19,263 bases of DNA, taken from positions 1 to 19,263 of the forward strand of contig JANYKF010000112.1 of assembly GCA_025361665.1 (NCBI GenBank), given 5' to 3'. Of the stretch, positions 8,747 through 16,058 are shown one piece after another. The translations under genes were made by a program, and so were the position numbers. The first letter of the stretch is position 1, and each line of letters opens with the position of its first letter. The notes beneath the pieces were generated by a model that was not told where the DNA came from, ran no database searches, and saw nothing but the letters and a program-made list of their open reading frames with translations. The DNA is from Clostridiaceae bacterium. Lineage in GTDB: Bacteria > Bacillota > Clostridia > DSM-8532.

Positions 8747-9862
8747 ATGAATCGATTCGACATAGCCGCCTACATCTGGCCATCCTACCATCGGGATGAA
8801 AGAGCTTTGCAGTTCTGGCCTGCCGGCATCGGCGAATGGGAGACTGTTCTGAAGAACAAGCCCAAATTCGAGGGCCATCAGCAGCCCCGGATGCCATTGT
8901 GGGGTCCCGTGAACGAGGCGGATCCCTACGTGATGCAGATGCAGATTGATGCGGCAGCCGATCACGGCGTCAATGTTTTCATCTACGACTGGTACTGGTA
9001 CGATCGCCGGCCCTTTCTGGAAGGATGCCTGAATGACGGCTATCTGAAGGCCGACAACAATGACAGGGTGAAATTCTACCTGATGTGGGCCAATCATGAT
9101 GCCAGCACCCTGTGGGACATCCGTCTTTCCGATCAGGGAGACAGGACAGTCTGGCTGGGCAGCGTGGACCGGCCGGAATTCGAAAAGATTTGCCAAAGGC
9201 TCATTTCGATGTATTTTGCCCATCCTTCCTATTACCGAATCGACGGGAAACCGGTGTTCATGTTTTACGATCTGGATTCACTGATTCGTGGATTGGGCGG
9301 CATCGCACAGACACGAGAGGCGTTGGACTGGTTCCGCGATCAGGCAGTTGCAGCCGGGCTTTATGGCCTGCATCTGCAATGCACCCTCAGAAAACACATG
9401 GGCTGCAGCGTGACCGGAATGGCCGGCGACAATGTCGGTGTGCAGCAGGATGTGGTGGAAGCACTTGGGTTTGACGGGCTGACGCATTACCAGTTTTGCC
9501 ACTTCGCCGACATCGATCGGGACTACATGGAAATCATGCAGGATGTCGTCAGGGAATGGGAGGACATCTCACGGGACTATCAAATTCCTTATTTCCCGCA
9601 CATATCGGTTGGGTGGGACAACAATCCGAGATTCCTGAAGTTCCGTCCCGGGATCGTGAAGGGAAATGAGCCTGAAAAGTTCGAAAAAGCGCTCGGGATG
9701 GCACGGGAGTACCTTGAAAAGCATCCGGGGCAGGCACCTCTCGTCACCCTCAACAGCTGGAACGAATGGACCGAAACGAGTTACCTTGAACCGGACGACC
9801 TCTATGGATACGGTTATCTTGAAGCGGTGAAAGCAGTCTTTCCGCGTGACGGGGAATCGTAA
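8747..9862 (+). CDS. GH99-like / WbsX-family protein
   Basis: This 371-residue protein belongs to the family annotated as glycosyltransferase WbsX or glycoside hydrolase family 99-like. The N-terminus FDIAAYIWPSYH, the stretch KPKFEGHQQPRMPLWGPVNEADP at about 38-60, GVNVFIYDWYWYD at about 74-86 and the C-terminal NSWNEWTETSYLEPDDLYGYGYLEAVK are characteristic. The fold is a TIM barrel related to GH99 endo-mannosidases. Whether family members hydrolyse or transfer sugars is poorly established. No signal peptide is visible. AGGGA eight bases before ATG 8747 supports this start over the ATG at 8741. It is divergent from the GH172 gene and is followed by a terminator. With no transferases or polymer-export genes nearby, a degradative role on an imported glycan seems more likely; that is inference. 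Confidence 0.88.
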   Translation: MNRFDIAAYIWPSYHRDERALQFWPAGIGEWETVLKNKPKFEGHQQPRMPLWGPVNEADPYVMQMQIDAAADHGVNVFIYDWYWYDRRPFLEGCLNDGYLKADNNDRVKFYLMWANHDASTLWDIRLSDQGDRTVWLGSVDRPEFEKICQRLISMYFAHPSYYRIDGKPVFMFYDLDSLIRGLGGIAQTREALDWFRDQAVAAGLYGLHLQCTLRKHMGCSVTGMAGDNVGVQQDVVEALGFDGLTHYQFCHFADIDRDYMEIMQDVVREWEDISRDYQIPYFPHISVGWDNNPRFLKFRPGIVKGNEPEKFEKALGMAREYLEKHPGQAPLVTLNSWNEWTETSYLEPDDLYGYGYLEAVKAVFPRDGES

Positions 9863-9897
9863 GCATCACAATGGGCACACTCAGCCTGAAATCCACC

Positions 9898-9945
9898 AAA
9901 GCTCCTGCACTGTCCGTTACAATCTGGACGGTACAGGGGCTTTTC
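9898..9945 (+). terminator. Intrinsic terminator after the GH99-like gene
   Basis: AAAGCTCCTGCACTGTCC at 9898-9915 pairs with 9926-9944 (GGACGGTACAGGGGCTTTT) through an about 18-bp stem with one mismatch and two G-T wobbles. The right arm ends in TTTT then CTT. It lies between the convergent GH99-like and TspO-related genes, within the 9863-10003 gap, where nothing else is seen. Confidence 0.8.
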
Positions 9946-10003
9946 TTCAGTTGGAATGACTGGCATTCGATTGGAAATGATTACTTTGCTTAGTGCGGCT
10001 TCT

Positions 10004-10810
10004 CTATTTCACCTGGTGCTTTGCATTCCCCATCAGTCCTTTTGCCGCCACATATAGAATGCACACCAATATGAGGGCCATTCCGATGACGGCGGACAGA
10101 ATGATATCCGGATGTGCGGATTTGAAGGTATCAATATGCTTGACCCGGATGCCCCATAACGCCCAGACCGTCACGAGGCTGAATGCAATGTCGTTTTTGG
10201 CAAGCAGCATAAAGAGGGTCAGCAAGGTGGCGATGCCAATCATGAGGATCGTCCAGACGGGTTCGGACAGGCCCCAGCCATTCCATTTGACATGGACAAG
10301 CAACGCCGTTGCATTTGCGATGGTTGCCACGGAAATCCAGCCCATGTACACGCTGATCGGCACTTTTACAAACCACTTTTCGTGCAGGGTGCCCGCCATG
10401 CCAATCAGGCGCGAATAGGCGGCCATCAGCAATCCAAGCAGGGTGATCATGACCAGCATGGACAAGGCGACCTGCAGATAATGCCACATGAAAATCCACA
10501 GGACATTGGCCAGTGCGATAAAGAAGAACAAGCTACCGAGACGCTCGACAGCCGGTTGTGTTTTCTGTCCTTTCGGACCCAAAATCCCTGATTGATAAAG
10601 GGAAAACAGGAGCAGGAGCAGATAGATGATACCCCAGACTGAAAAGGTCAGACCGGCCGGGACAAAGAGATTGGGGTAAGAATCGGACAATTTGCCGGTA
10701 TCCTGGCCGTTGAGCGGCAAAATCACAGCGAGTGCGTTCACCGTTACGGTCGCGATGAATCCTATCCAATTCAGTATGCGCAATGTTTCGACTGACAACG
10801 ATTTTCTCAT
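10004..10810 (-). CDS. TspO/MBR-related integral membrane protein
   Basis: This 268-residue polytopic protein resembles the longer tryptophan-rich sensory proteins of Bacillota. The N-terminal ILNWIGFIATVTVNALAVILPLNG and the segment YPNLFVPAGLTFSVWGIIYLLLLLFSLYQ (about 45-73) are typical of that group. I count seven or eight hydrophobic segments, more than the five of classical TspO. It therefore belongs to the extended relatives, whose function is unknown; porphyrin or stress links of classical TspO should not be assumed. AGGAGG six bases before ATG 10810 sets the start. The open frame runs 61 codons further upstream through a 21-bp tandem repeat, which would encode a repetitive FLFIRMD-like leader and is not likely translated. 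It stands alone, convergent with the GH99-like gene. Confidence 0.82.
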   Translation of the reverse strand: MRKSLSVETLRILNWIGFIATVTVNALAVILPLNGQDTGKLSDSYPNLFVPAGLTFSVWGIIYLLLLLFSLYQSGILGPKGQKTQPAVERLGSLFFFIALANVLWIFMWHYLQVALSMLVMITLLGLLMAAYSRLIGMAGTLHEKWFVKVPISVYMGWISVATIANATALLVHVKWNGWGLSEPVWTILMIGIATLLTLFMLLAKNDIAFSLVTVWALWGIRVKHIDTFKSAHPDIILSAVIGMALILVCILYVAAKGLMGNAKHQVK

Positions 10811-10891
10811 AAAAACCCTCCTCGGATGGAATATGTTCACGGAGCGGCTCCAAAGGAACCGATACTGATGATTTACACAATTATTGACGCC

Positions 10892-10969
10892 GATAAACAG
10901 AAAGTCCATTCCGATAAACTGAAAGTCCATTCGGATAAACAGAAAGTCCATTCGGATAAACAGAAAGTC
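10892..10969. repeat. 21-bp tandem repeat, about 3.7 copies
   Basis: Copies begin at 10892, 10913, 10934 and 10955, with a period of 21 bp and a core GATAAACAGAAAGTCCATTC. One copy has CTG for CAG. The last copy is cut after AAAGTC and leads into GAAAGTCG-GCAC-CGACTTTC, an 8-bp hairpin at 10961-10980. The array lies in the 332-base region between the divergent TspO-related gene and the GH94 remnant. On the minus strand it reads as an open frame, but it lies upstream of the ribosome binding site of the TspO-related gene. Confidence 0.96.
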
Positions 10970-10987
10970 GGCACCGACTTTCAGCTT

Positions 10988-11038
10988 CATCACTGCTGCA
11001 TCACTGCTGCATCACTGCTTCATCACTGCTTCATCACC
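10988..11038. repeat. 11-bp tandem repeat, about 4.6 copies
   Basis: The unit CATCACTGCTG/T repeats at 10988, 10999, 11010 and 11021, with a seven-base partial copy at 11032. It starts just after the hairpin that closes the 21-bp array, so two unrelated arrays stand almost end to end. No gene is visible in 10811-11142 apart from these arrays and a weak promoter candidate at 11077-11105. Confidence 0.95.
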
Positions 11039-11076
11039 AGGACCATGTTCACCGCGTCATTCACAATGTCAGGCTG

Positions 11077-11105
11077 TTGACGCTCCGGTTCTCCGATGAT
11101 ATCTT
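11077..11105 (+). promoter_or_regulatory. Possible sigma-A promoter for the GH94 remnant and esterase genes
   Basis: TTGACG at 11077-11082 and TATCTT at 11100-11105 are separated by 17 bases. The -35 box is good and the -10 box is weak. The start would fall about 30 bases before the ATG at 11143. If real, it would drive the GH94 remnant, the alpha/beta hydrolase and the SGNH gene together. Confidence 0.35.
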
Positions 11106-11142
11106 GATGGAGGGTTCAGGCTCAGGACCCGGGGGGGTCATC

Positions 11143-11697
11143 ATGCAGTACGGATATTTTAACGATGCCGCACGCGAATACGTCATCACCCATCCGAAGA
11201 CCCCGGTGAAATGGATCAATGATGTGGGGGCTCTAGCCACGGACAAGGGCATCAAGTTGTCCTGGCCGGGCTACAATGGGTTTGACCCGCAGAAGGGCGG
11301 CGTTACGACTTACCCGCCCGGAGCCAAGGAAAACGGCGGCATCTTCCTGCATCCGAACCCATGGGGCACCATGGCCGACGAACACCCGGACTTCGGCCTC
11401 GGCCGCAATTCCTGGCTCTCCGGCACCGCGAGCTGGATGTACCGGTCTTCCACCCGGTATGTCCTGGGCATCCACCCCGAGCATGAGGGCCTCCGTTTCG
11501 ATCCGTGCATCCCGAAGAGCTGGGATGGGTTCATTGTCGAACGGACTTGCCGTGGCGCCGCTTACCGAATCACACTGGGGAATCCCGAGGGAAAATCAAA
11601 GGGTGTCACCGCTCTGATGGTGGATGGAAAACCCGTGAGGGGCAATCTGATACCTTGGTTCGGCGATGGCATCCATATGGTGGAAGCCAGGCTCTGA
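11143..11697 (+). pseudogene. Internally deleted remnant of a GH94 glycoside phosphorylase
   Basis: The frame encodes 184 residues, against roughly 800 for GH94 cellobiose-type phosphorylases. Residues 1-29 (YGYFNDAAREYVITHPKTP and on) are the start of a GH94 enzyme. Residues from about 37 (KLSWPGYNGFDPQKGGVTTY then PPGAKENGGIFLHPNPW, ending at W74) match the late catalytic domain. After W74 a second gap is apparent, because the next block, HPDFGLGRNSWLSGTASW, normally lies many residues further on. Residues 81-184 match the normal C-terminus. Thus N-terminal, late catalytic and C-terminal parts are joined in frame by two deletions. The (alpha/alpha)6 core with the catalytic aspartate (DWN-type motif) is missing, so phosphorolysis is very unlikely. 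The start is the family start; a run of seven G at 11131-11137 stands where a ribosome binding site would be. An assembly collapse is an alternative. Confidence 0.82.
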
Positions 11698-11739
11698 AAG
11701 TGAATCCTGATCCAATTCATCGCCATGTGGAGGTACAGC

Positions 11740-12615
11740 ATGAAGAATCAATGTCTGGATATCTGGTCCGACCTGCCGTATGATGAAAGCCCCGCCCCGG
11801 GTTTCCGCCCTGTTCTCGACACGTATGTGCTGGATGGGCAGAAAATCCGGGGTGCCGTGCTGGTGCTGCCAGGCGGAGGGTATGGCTTCACGTCCGACCG
11901 GGAAGGCGAGCCCATCGCCAACCAGTTCACGGCGGCGGGATTCCATGCATTCGTGCTGTGGTACAGTGTTGCACCGCACAGCCATCCGCAGCCGATCAAG
12001 GATGTGTCGCGCGCCTTGTGCCTCATCAGGGAGAATGCCGCGATGTGGCACATCGACCCCGACAAAATCGCCGTCGCCGGTTTTTCCGCCGGTGGTCACC
12101 TGGCCGCATCGATCGGGGTTCACTGGGACAAGCCTTGGCTTTCCGGCATTCCCGGCCTTCCAGGGAACGGGAACAAGCCCAATGCGCTGATCCTGTCCTA
12201 TCCGGTCATTACCTCCGGCTCGTTCACGCACCGGGGTTCTTTTGAGAACCTTCTCGGTCTGGAGCCCTCGAAAGCGGATTTGCAGATGATGTCGCTGGAA
12301 ACGCAGGTTGGATGCCAGACGCCGCCAACCTTTCTATGGCATACGTTCGAGGATGAAGCCGTGCCGGTGGAGAACAGCCTGATGTTTGCTTCCGCACTGC
12401 GTAAGGCCGGAGTGCCCTTCGAACTGCATGTATTTCCCGAAGGAGTGCATGGGCTGTCGCTGGCCACGGCAGAAACGGCGTGGGAAGGAACGGGCATCGA
12501 CCCGCATGTGGGCAGTTGGCTCCGGTTGTGCCTTGAGTGGCTGACGAACCTGTTTCGGCAACAGAGCTGGAATGGGTTTGATGCAGATATGTCAGAAATG
12601 AATGTGTTGAAGTGA
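11740..12615 (+). CDS. Alpha/beta-hydrolase, probable carbohydrate acetyl esterase
   Basis: This 291-residue serine esterase belongs to the dienelactone-hydrolase/BD-FAE-like group, whose members often remove acetyl groups from xylan or other plant oligosaccharides. The oxyanion region is LPGGGYGF at 43-50. The nucleophile is S116 in GFSAGG (114-119). D205 in HTFEDEAVP and H237 in GVHGLSLA complete the catalytic triad. There is no signal peptide, so it probably acts on imported oligosaccharides. GGAGG at 11729-11733, six bases before ATG 11740, fixes the start. The gene lies 42 bases after the GH94 remnant. Its stop at 12613-12615 is 26 bases before the SGNH start, so the three form one likely transcript. 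Exact substrate is inference. Confidence 0.9.
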   Translation: MKNQCLDIWSDLPYDESPAPGFRPVLDTYVLDGQKIRGAVLVLPGGGYGFTSDREGEPIANQFTAAGFHAFVLWYSVAPHSHPQPIKDVSRALCLIRENAAMWHIDPDKIAVAGFSAGGHLAASIGVHWDKPWLSGIPGLPGNGNKPNALILSYPVITSGSFTHRGSFENLLGLEPSKADLQMMSLETQVGCQTPPTFLWHTFEDEAVPVENSLMFASALRKAGVPFELHVFPEGVHGLSLATAETAWEGTGIDPHVGSWLRLCLEWLTNLFRQQSWNGFDADMSEMNVLK

Positions 12616-12641
12616 ATGGGTCGGAAATGAAGGAGGAAACC

Positions 12642-13322
12642 ATGCTGCTGGAGAAAAACGCAAAACTGGTCTTCATCGGGGATTCCGTGACGGACTGCGG
12701 ACGCGCGCGTCCTGTCGGGGAAGGGTTGTTCGGGGCCATCGGCACGGGATATGTCGGGTATGTGAACGCCCTTTTGGATGCGACGGTTCCGCAAAGAAAA
12801 ATCCGCGTCATCAACATGGGAACCAGCGGCAACACCGTGCGCGATCTGGAAGCCCGCTGGCAGGCCGATGTGGTGGATTTGAAGCCGGACTGGCTGTCCG
12901 TCATGATCGGCATCAATGATGTCTGGCGTCAGTATGACTGTCCGCTGCAGACCGAATCGCACGTGTACCCTGACGAATATGCCGGGACGCTGGAACGCCT
13001 GGTGACATGCACGAAGCCCCTTGTGAAGGGCCTGGTGCTGATGACGCCCTATTACATGGAACCAAACCGGGACGACCCGATGCGAAGGACCATGGACCAA
13101 TATGGCGCCATCGTTAAAGAGATCGCAAACCGATGCGGAACGCATTTCATCGACACGCAGGCAGCCTTTGATGTGTATTTTCAAGAGTATCATCCGAACA
13201 ACGTGGCCTGGGACCGGATTCACCCGAACCACATCGGCCACATGATCCTCGCCCGAGAATTTCTGAAAGCGGTTGGATACGTCTGGAATCCAAACAGATC
13301 GGGAAATGTTCCCCGACTATGA
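12642..13322 (+). CDS. SGNH/GDSL-family esterase
   Basis: This 226-residue hydrolase has all SGNH blocks. GDSVTD at 13-18 carries nucleophile S15. G in GTSGN at 60-64 and N in GIND at 90-93 form the oxyanion hole. D191 and H194 in DRIHPNHIGH complete the triad. Cytosolic members beside glycosidases usually remove acetyl groups from oligosaccharides, and the preceding esterase gene suggests the same here. AGGAGG at 12631-12636 before ATG 12642 supports this start; a GTG at 12612 overlapping the previous stop lacks such a site. The C-terminal residues after VGY (WNPNRSGNVPRL) look unlike family ends. A coding-like stretch in another frame follows directly (13306-13365), so the gene end may have been altered. 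Confidence 0.9.
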   Translation: MLLEKNAKLVFIGDSVTDCGRARPVGEGLFGAIGTGYVGYVNALLDATVPQRKIRVINMGTSGNTVRDLEARWQADVVDLKPDWLSVMIGINDVWRQYDCPLQTESHVYPDEYAGTLERLVTCTKPLVKGLVLMTPYYMEPNRDDPMRRTMDQYGAIVKEIANRCGTHFIDTQAAFDVYFQEYHPNNVAWDRIHPNHIGHMILAREFLKAVGYVWNPNRSGNVPRL

Positions 13323-13384
13323 GCAGCGCTGGAAAGGCAATCAACCGCACCTGAACAGTGACTGACGCTGAAAAAACTGCGTTA

Positions 13385-14689
13385 TCACCGGATTGGGCGG
13401 ACGGAACTCCGCAAAGCGGCCCAGTCTCCTTCGATCATCAGGCCGAGACGCCACAGGGAAACACCGGCGAGTTCGTGCTGCTTGGCAAGCCCGAGTTTGG
13501 CGGTCAGGCTTTCAGGAGTCTCGCTGGCGAAGGAGATGCCCAATACCAGTTTTTCCTTTGGAACCAGCATCAGGGCACTGTCTATGGCTTCGTGCACCAA
13601 TTGGTACCGTTCGGGTTTCTGTCCATAATCGTAAGCCATCAGGAGGATTCTGTCCGCCAACGGGGCGAGGGCGGCATAATCGTATCCTTTGTATGCGCCG
13701 TTCGTGGGATGCAGGGTGAGTGTAAGGGTCTTGCCTGCAGCATGAAGGCTTTCGGAAACCAGCTTGACAAAATCGGTGAACCCCTGCCTGACAGCCGTCA
13801 ATTGTTCGCCAGTGTCCGAAAAGCCAAGGCCTTCCATATCCAGGTTCGTGCCGTCATAATCCGCCGATTCCGTTACCAGCGCTATCACTGCGTTCTGCCG
13901 TGCATAAGGGTTCGCCAGCATCCGCGTCAAAGGGCCCGAACCGCCGGTGCCATCATTTCCATCGGTCATGTACGCGCAAAAATCGGCATGCAGCCCGTAC
14001 TGGCGCACTGGAGCCAGGGCGTCTGCCCATCCGACGGGCTTTTTCCATCCCTTCGTACCGGTCGTGAACAGCATGCCGGCATCATTCATCTCGTACCAGC
14101 CGAAAATCACCGTCCCGATGGCATCGGTTCCACCGGGAGCCGCAACCGGATAGTCGGACCCGAACAAGCCATTCCAATTGCCGTCCATGGCATACCAGGC
14201 AGAAACCTCCATGGCGCGGACAGGTGATGAAATACGCACCGTGAGGGCAGGCCCGTCCCACAGGACGGCACAGCCGAAGACCTCGCTGAAGAAGCGGAGC
14301 GGAATGAGGGTTCTGGAGTCGAGGATGATTGGGGCGACATCAAGCCGAACAGCGAGTCCGTCCACCTGTGCCGTGAAATTGCCAACCTGGAGGCTGACAT
14401 TCTTGCCGTAACCGGATGCATGGGCGGTTCCGGTCTTTTGGTCCCAGGTCACGGCGATGCCGAGGCTTTCCGCAATGGCCCGGAAAGGGACCATTATCCG
14501 GCCGTTCCGCATGGAGGGTGCCACATCGAAGGTGACAGCCCTGCTGTCCACCAGGATGGTGTAATGAACCACCGCAGCGGGTGTGACCGCAGCAAAAGCC
14601 GGAATGCCCGAGGCCGGACTGAACGGGATGGCAAGGGCCATCAGGGCGAGGCTCAAACAGAGGATGACAATTCGTTTCGGTGTGCGCAT
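13385..14689 (-). CDS. Secreted copper-amine-oxidase-N domain plus GH18 protein
   Basis: This 434-residue exported protein has a signal peptide at about 1-33 (KR then a long hydrophobic stretch, ending in AFA). It continues with a copper amine oxidase N-terminal-like domain at about 42-155, a non-enzymatic module common on cell-surface proteins of Bacillota. A glycoside hydrolase family 18 barrel follows from about 160. The GH18 motif is YDGTNLDME at 278-286, with catalytic glutamate E286 and D284; asparagine replaces the first inner aspartate, as in spore-cortex and YaaH-type members. GH18 enzymes cut beta-1,4 GlcNAc links in chitin or peptidoglycan, so a cell-wall role is likely. AGGAGA before ATG 14689 sets the start. 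It lies downstream of argD on the same strand across a tandem repeat; functional linkage to arginine synthesis is not expected. Confidence 0.9.
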   Translation of the reverse strand: MRTPKRIVILCLSLALMALAIPFSPASGIPAFAAVTPAAVVHYTILVDSRAVTFDVAPSMRNGRIMVPFRAIAESLGIAVTWDQKTGTAHASGYGKNVSLQVGNFTAQVDGLAVRLDVAPIILDSRTLIPLRFFSEVFGCAVLWDGPALTVRISSPVRAMEVSAWYAMDGNWNGLFGSDYPVAAPGGTDAIGTVIFGWYEMNDAGMLFTTGTKGWKKPVGWADALAPVRQYGLHADFCAYMTDGNDGTGGSGPLTRMLANPYARQNAVIALVTESADYDGTNLDMEGLGFSDTGEQLTAVRQGFTDFVKLVSESLHAAGKTLTLTLHPTNGAYKGYDYAALAPLADRILLMAYDYGQKPERYQLVHEAIDSALMLVPKEKLVLGISFASETPESLTAKLGLAKQHELAGVSLWRLGLMIEGDWAALRSSVRPIR

Positions 14690-14756
14690 GGTTTCTCTCC
14701 TGTGCCGGATGCCTCGCGACAAAAACGACACGTAGACCAGCGGGAAAGAGATGGTT

Positions 14757-14845
14757 CCGCAAGCCGCAGTCAGGTGGCCGCAGGCTGTCACCAGGTGGCC
14801 GCAGGCTGTCGCCAAGTGGCCGCAAGCCGCAGTCAGGTGGCCGCA
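14757..14845. repeat. 21-bp tandem repeat, four copies in A-B-B-A order, overlapping the argD end
   Basis: Copies begin at 14757, 14778, 14799 and 14820, with a partial fifth at 14841. The outer two are identical by eye (A type) and the inner two share a different middle (B type, differing from each other at two bases). The fourth copy and the partial fifth contain the last codons and TGA stop (14833-14835) of argD, so the array follows argD on its own strand. This array is separate from the 21-bp array at 10892, with which it shares no sequence. Confidence 0.96.
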
Positions 14846-16044
14846 TCGGCCGGTTGGCAGCATTTGATCAGGACATGGCGCAAAATCTTGATCATGGCGT
14901 CCATGTCGTTGCGGGATGCGATCAGCGGTGGCATGAAGCGGATCGTTCCCGGTTGCGCCGCATTGATCAGCAGACCCTTCGTCAATGCATATTGTACCAC
15001 ATCCGCGCCGTTGGCGTTCGGAAGGTCGAACGCGACCAGGAGGCCCAGACCTCTGATATTCCGGATGTAAGGTGTTCCGTCAGCCGTTTTCCCCAACTCT
15101 TTCCCCAGAGCCCCGAGCAGTTCCCGCAGGTAGTCGCCCATCTCCCTGGCGTTCTCCACCCACCCGCCTTCGGCGATTTCCGTCACCACGGCTTCTCCGA
15201 CCGCCATGCCGAGTGGCTGCGCGCAGTAGCTGCCGCCTTGGTCCCCGGGTTCGAAAATATCGAGTGCGGCCGTCGTGAGCATGGCCGACAATGGGTATCC
15301 GCCGCCAATCCCTTTAGCCAGCGTCATGATGTCCGGCCGCATTCCCGAATGCTCAAAGGCGAACATTTTTCCGGTTCGGCCAATGCCGGTCTGGATTTCG
15401 TCATAAATCAGCAGGATGCCCTTCTCGTCGCACAGGCTGCGGAGCGCCGTCAGATATTCGGTGGTGGCCGGATATACGCCGCCCTCGCCCTGCACCGGCT
15501 CGAGCATGATGGCGCAGGTCTTGTCCGTAACAGCGGCCGTCACGGCCTCAAAGTCATTGTATGGGACATGGATGAACCCTTCCACCTTCGGCTCGAACAG
15601 AGACTCCCATATTTTTTTGCCGGAAGCCGACATCATGGCGAGGGTGCGGCCATGGAAACTGTTGATCGTGGTGATGATTTCATAGGCGCCGTTTTTTTGT
15701 TTCGCACCGTATTTGCGGGCCAGCTTGACGGCGCTCTCATTGGCTTCGGCACCGCTGGAGGCGAAAAAGACACGATCAAAGCCGGACAGCCTCGTGAGGA
15801 GGTCCGCAAAGGACAGCATCGGTGCGTTGTAAAATGCCGGACTTGCGTTGACCAATGTTTTCGATTGCGACAACAAGGCATTGCGCATCACATCCGGACA
15901 GTGGCCCAGGCTGGTGACAGCCCAACCACCGATGAAATCCAGATACTTGTGGCCGTCCGTATCCCACAGATTCATGCCGCGTCCCTTTTCCATCACGATG
16001 TCCGGACGTTTGGCCGTGAAAAGGATCGAGGTGGTCTTGCTCAT
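14833..16044 (-). CDS. argD: Acetylornithine aminotransferase
   Basis: This 403-residue PLP enzyme converts N-acetylglutamate semialdehyde and glutamate to N-acetylornithine and 2-oxoglutarate, the fourth step of arginine synthesis. SSGAEAN at 97-103 binds the PLP phosphate. DEIQTGIGRTG at 215-225 contacts the ring, and K244 in TLAKGIGGGYP is the Schiff-base lysine. The usual GSTFGGNP loop reads GGSYCAQPLGMA, as in some class III subgroups. AAGGAGG sits before ATG 16044. The gene follows argB by 14 bases on the same strand, which supports argD over other ornithine or GABA aminotransferases. Its last codons and stop are part of a 21-bp tandem repeat. Confidence 0.94.
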   Translation of the reverse strand: MSKTTSILFTAKRPDIVMEKGRGMNLWDTDGHKYLDFIGGWAVTSLGHCPDVMRNALLSQSKTLVNASPAFYNAPMLSFADLLTRLSGFDRVFFASSGAEANESAVKLARKYGAKQKNGAYEIITTINSFHGRTLAMMSASGKKIWESLFEPKVEGFIHVPYNDFEAVTAAVTDKTCAIMLEPVQGEGGVYPATTEYLTALRSLCDEKGILLIYDEIQTGIGRTGKMFAFEHSGMRPDIMTLAKGIGGGYPLSAMLTTAALDIFEPGDQGGSYCAQPLGMAVGEAVVTEIAEGGWVENAREMGDYLRELLGALGKELGKTADGTPYIRNIRGLGLLVAFDLPNANGADVVQYALTKGLLINAAQPGTIRFMPPLIASRNDMDAMIKILRHVLIKCCQPADAAT

Positions 16045-16058
16045 GGAGGCCTCCTTGT

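Noticed and set aside
10811..10993. N-terminal extension of the TspO-related protein
   Set aside because: The extension is mostly translated tandem repeat and lies upstream of a strong AGGAGG for the ATG at 10810.
10892..11038. Possible CRISPR array
   Set aside because: The units are head-to-tail with no unique spacers between them and no cas genes are nearby.
12198..13241. 347-codon open frame on the minus strand
   Set aside because: Antisense to the two esterase genes, which carry complete catalytic motifs on the plus strand.
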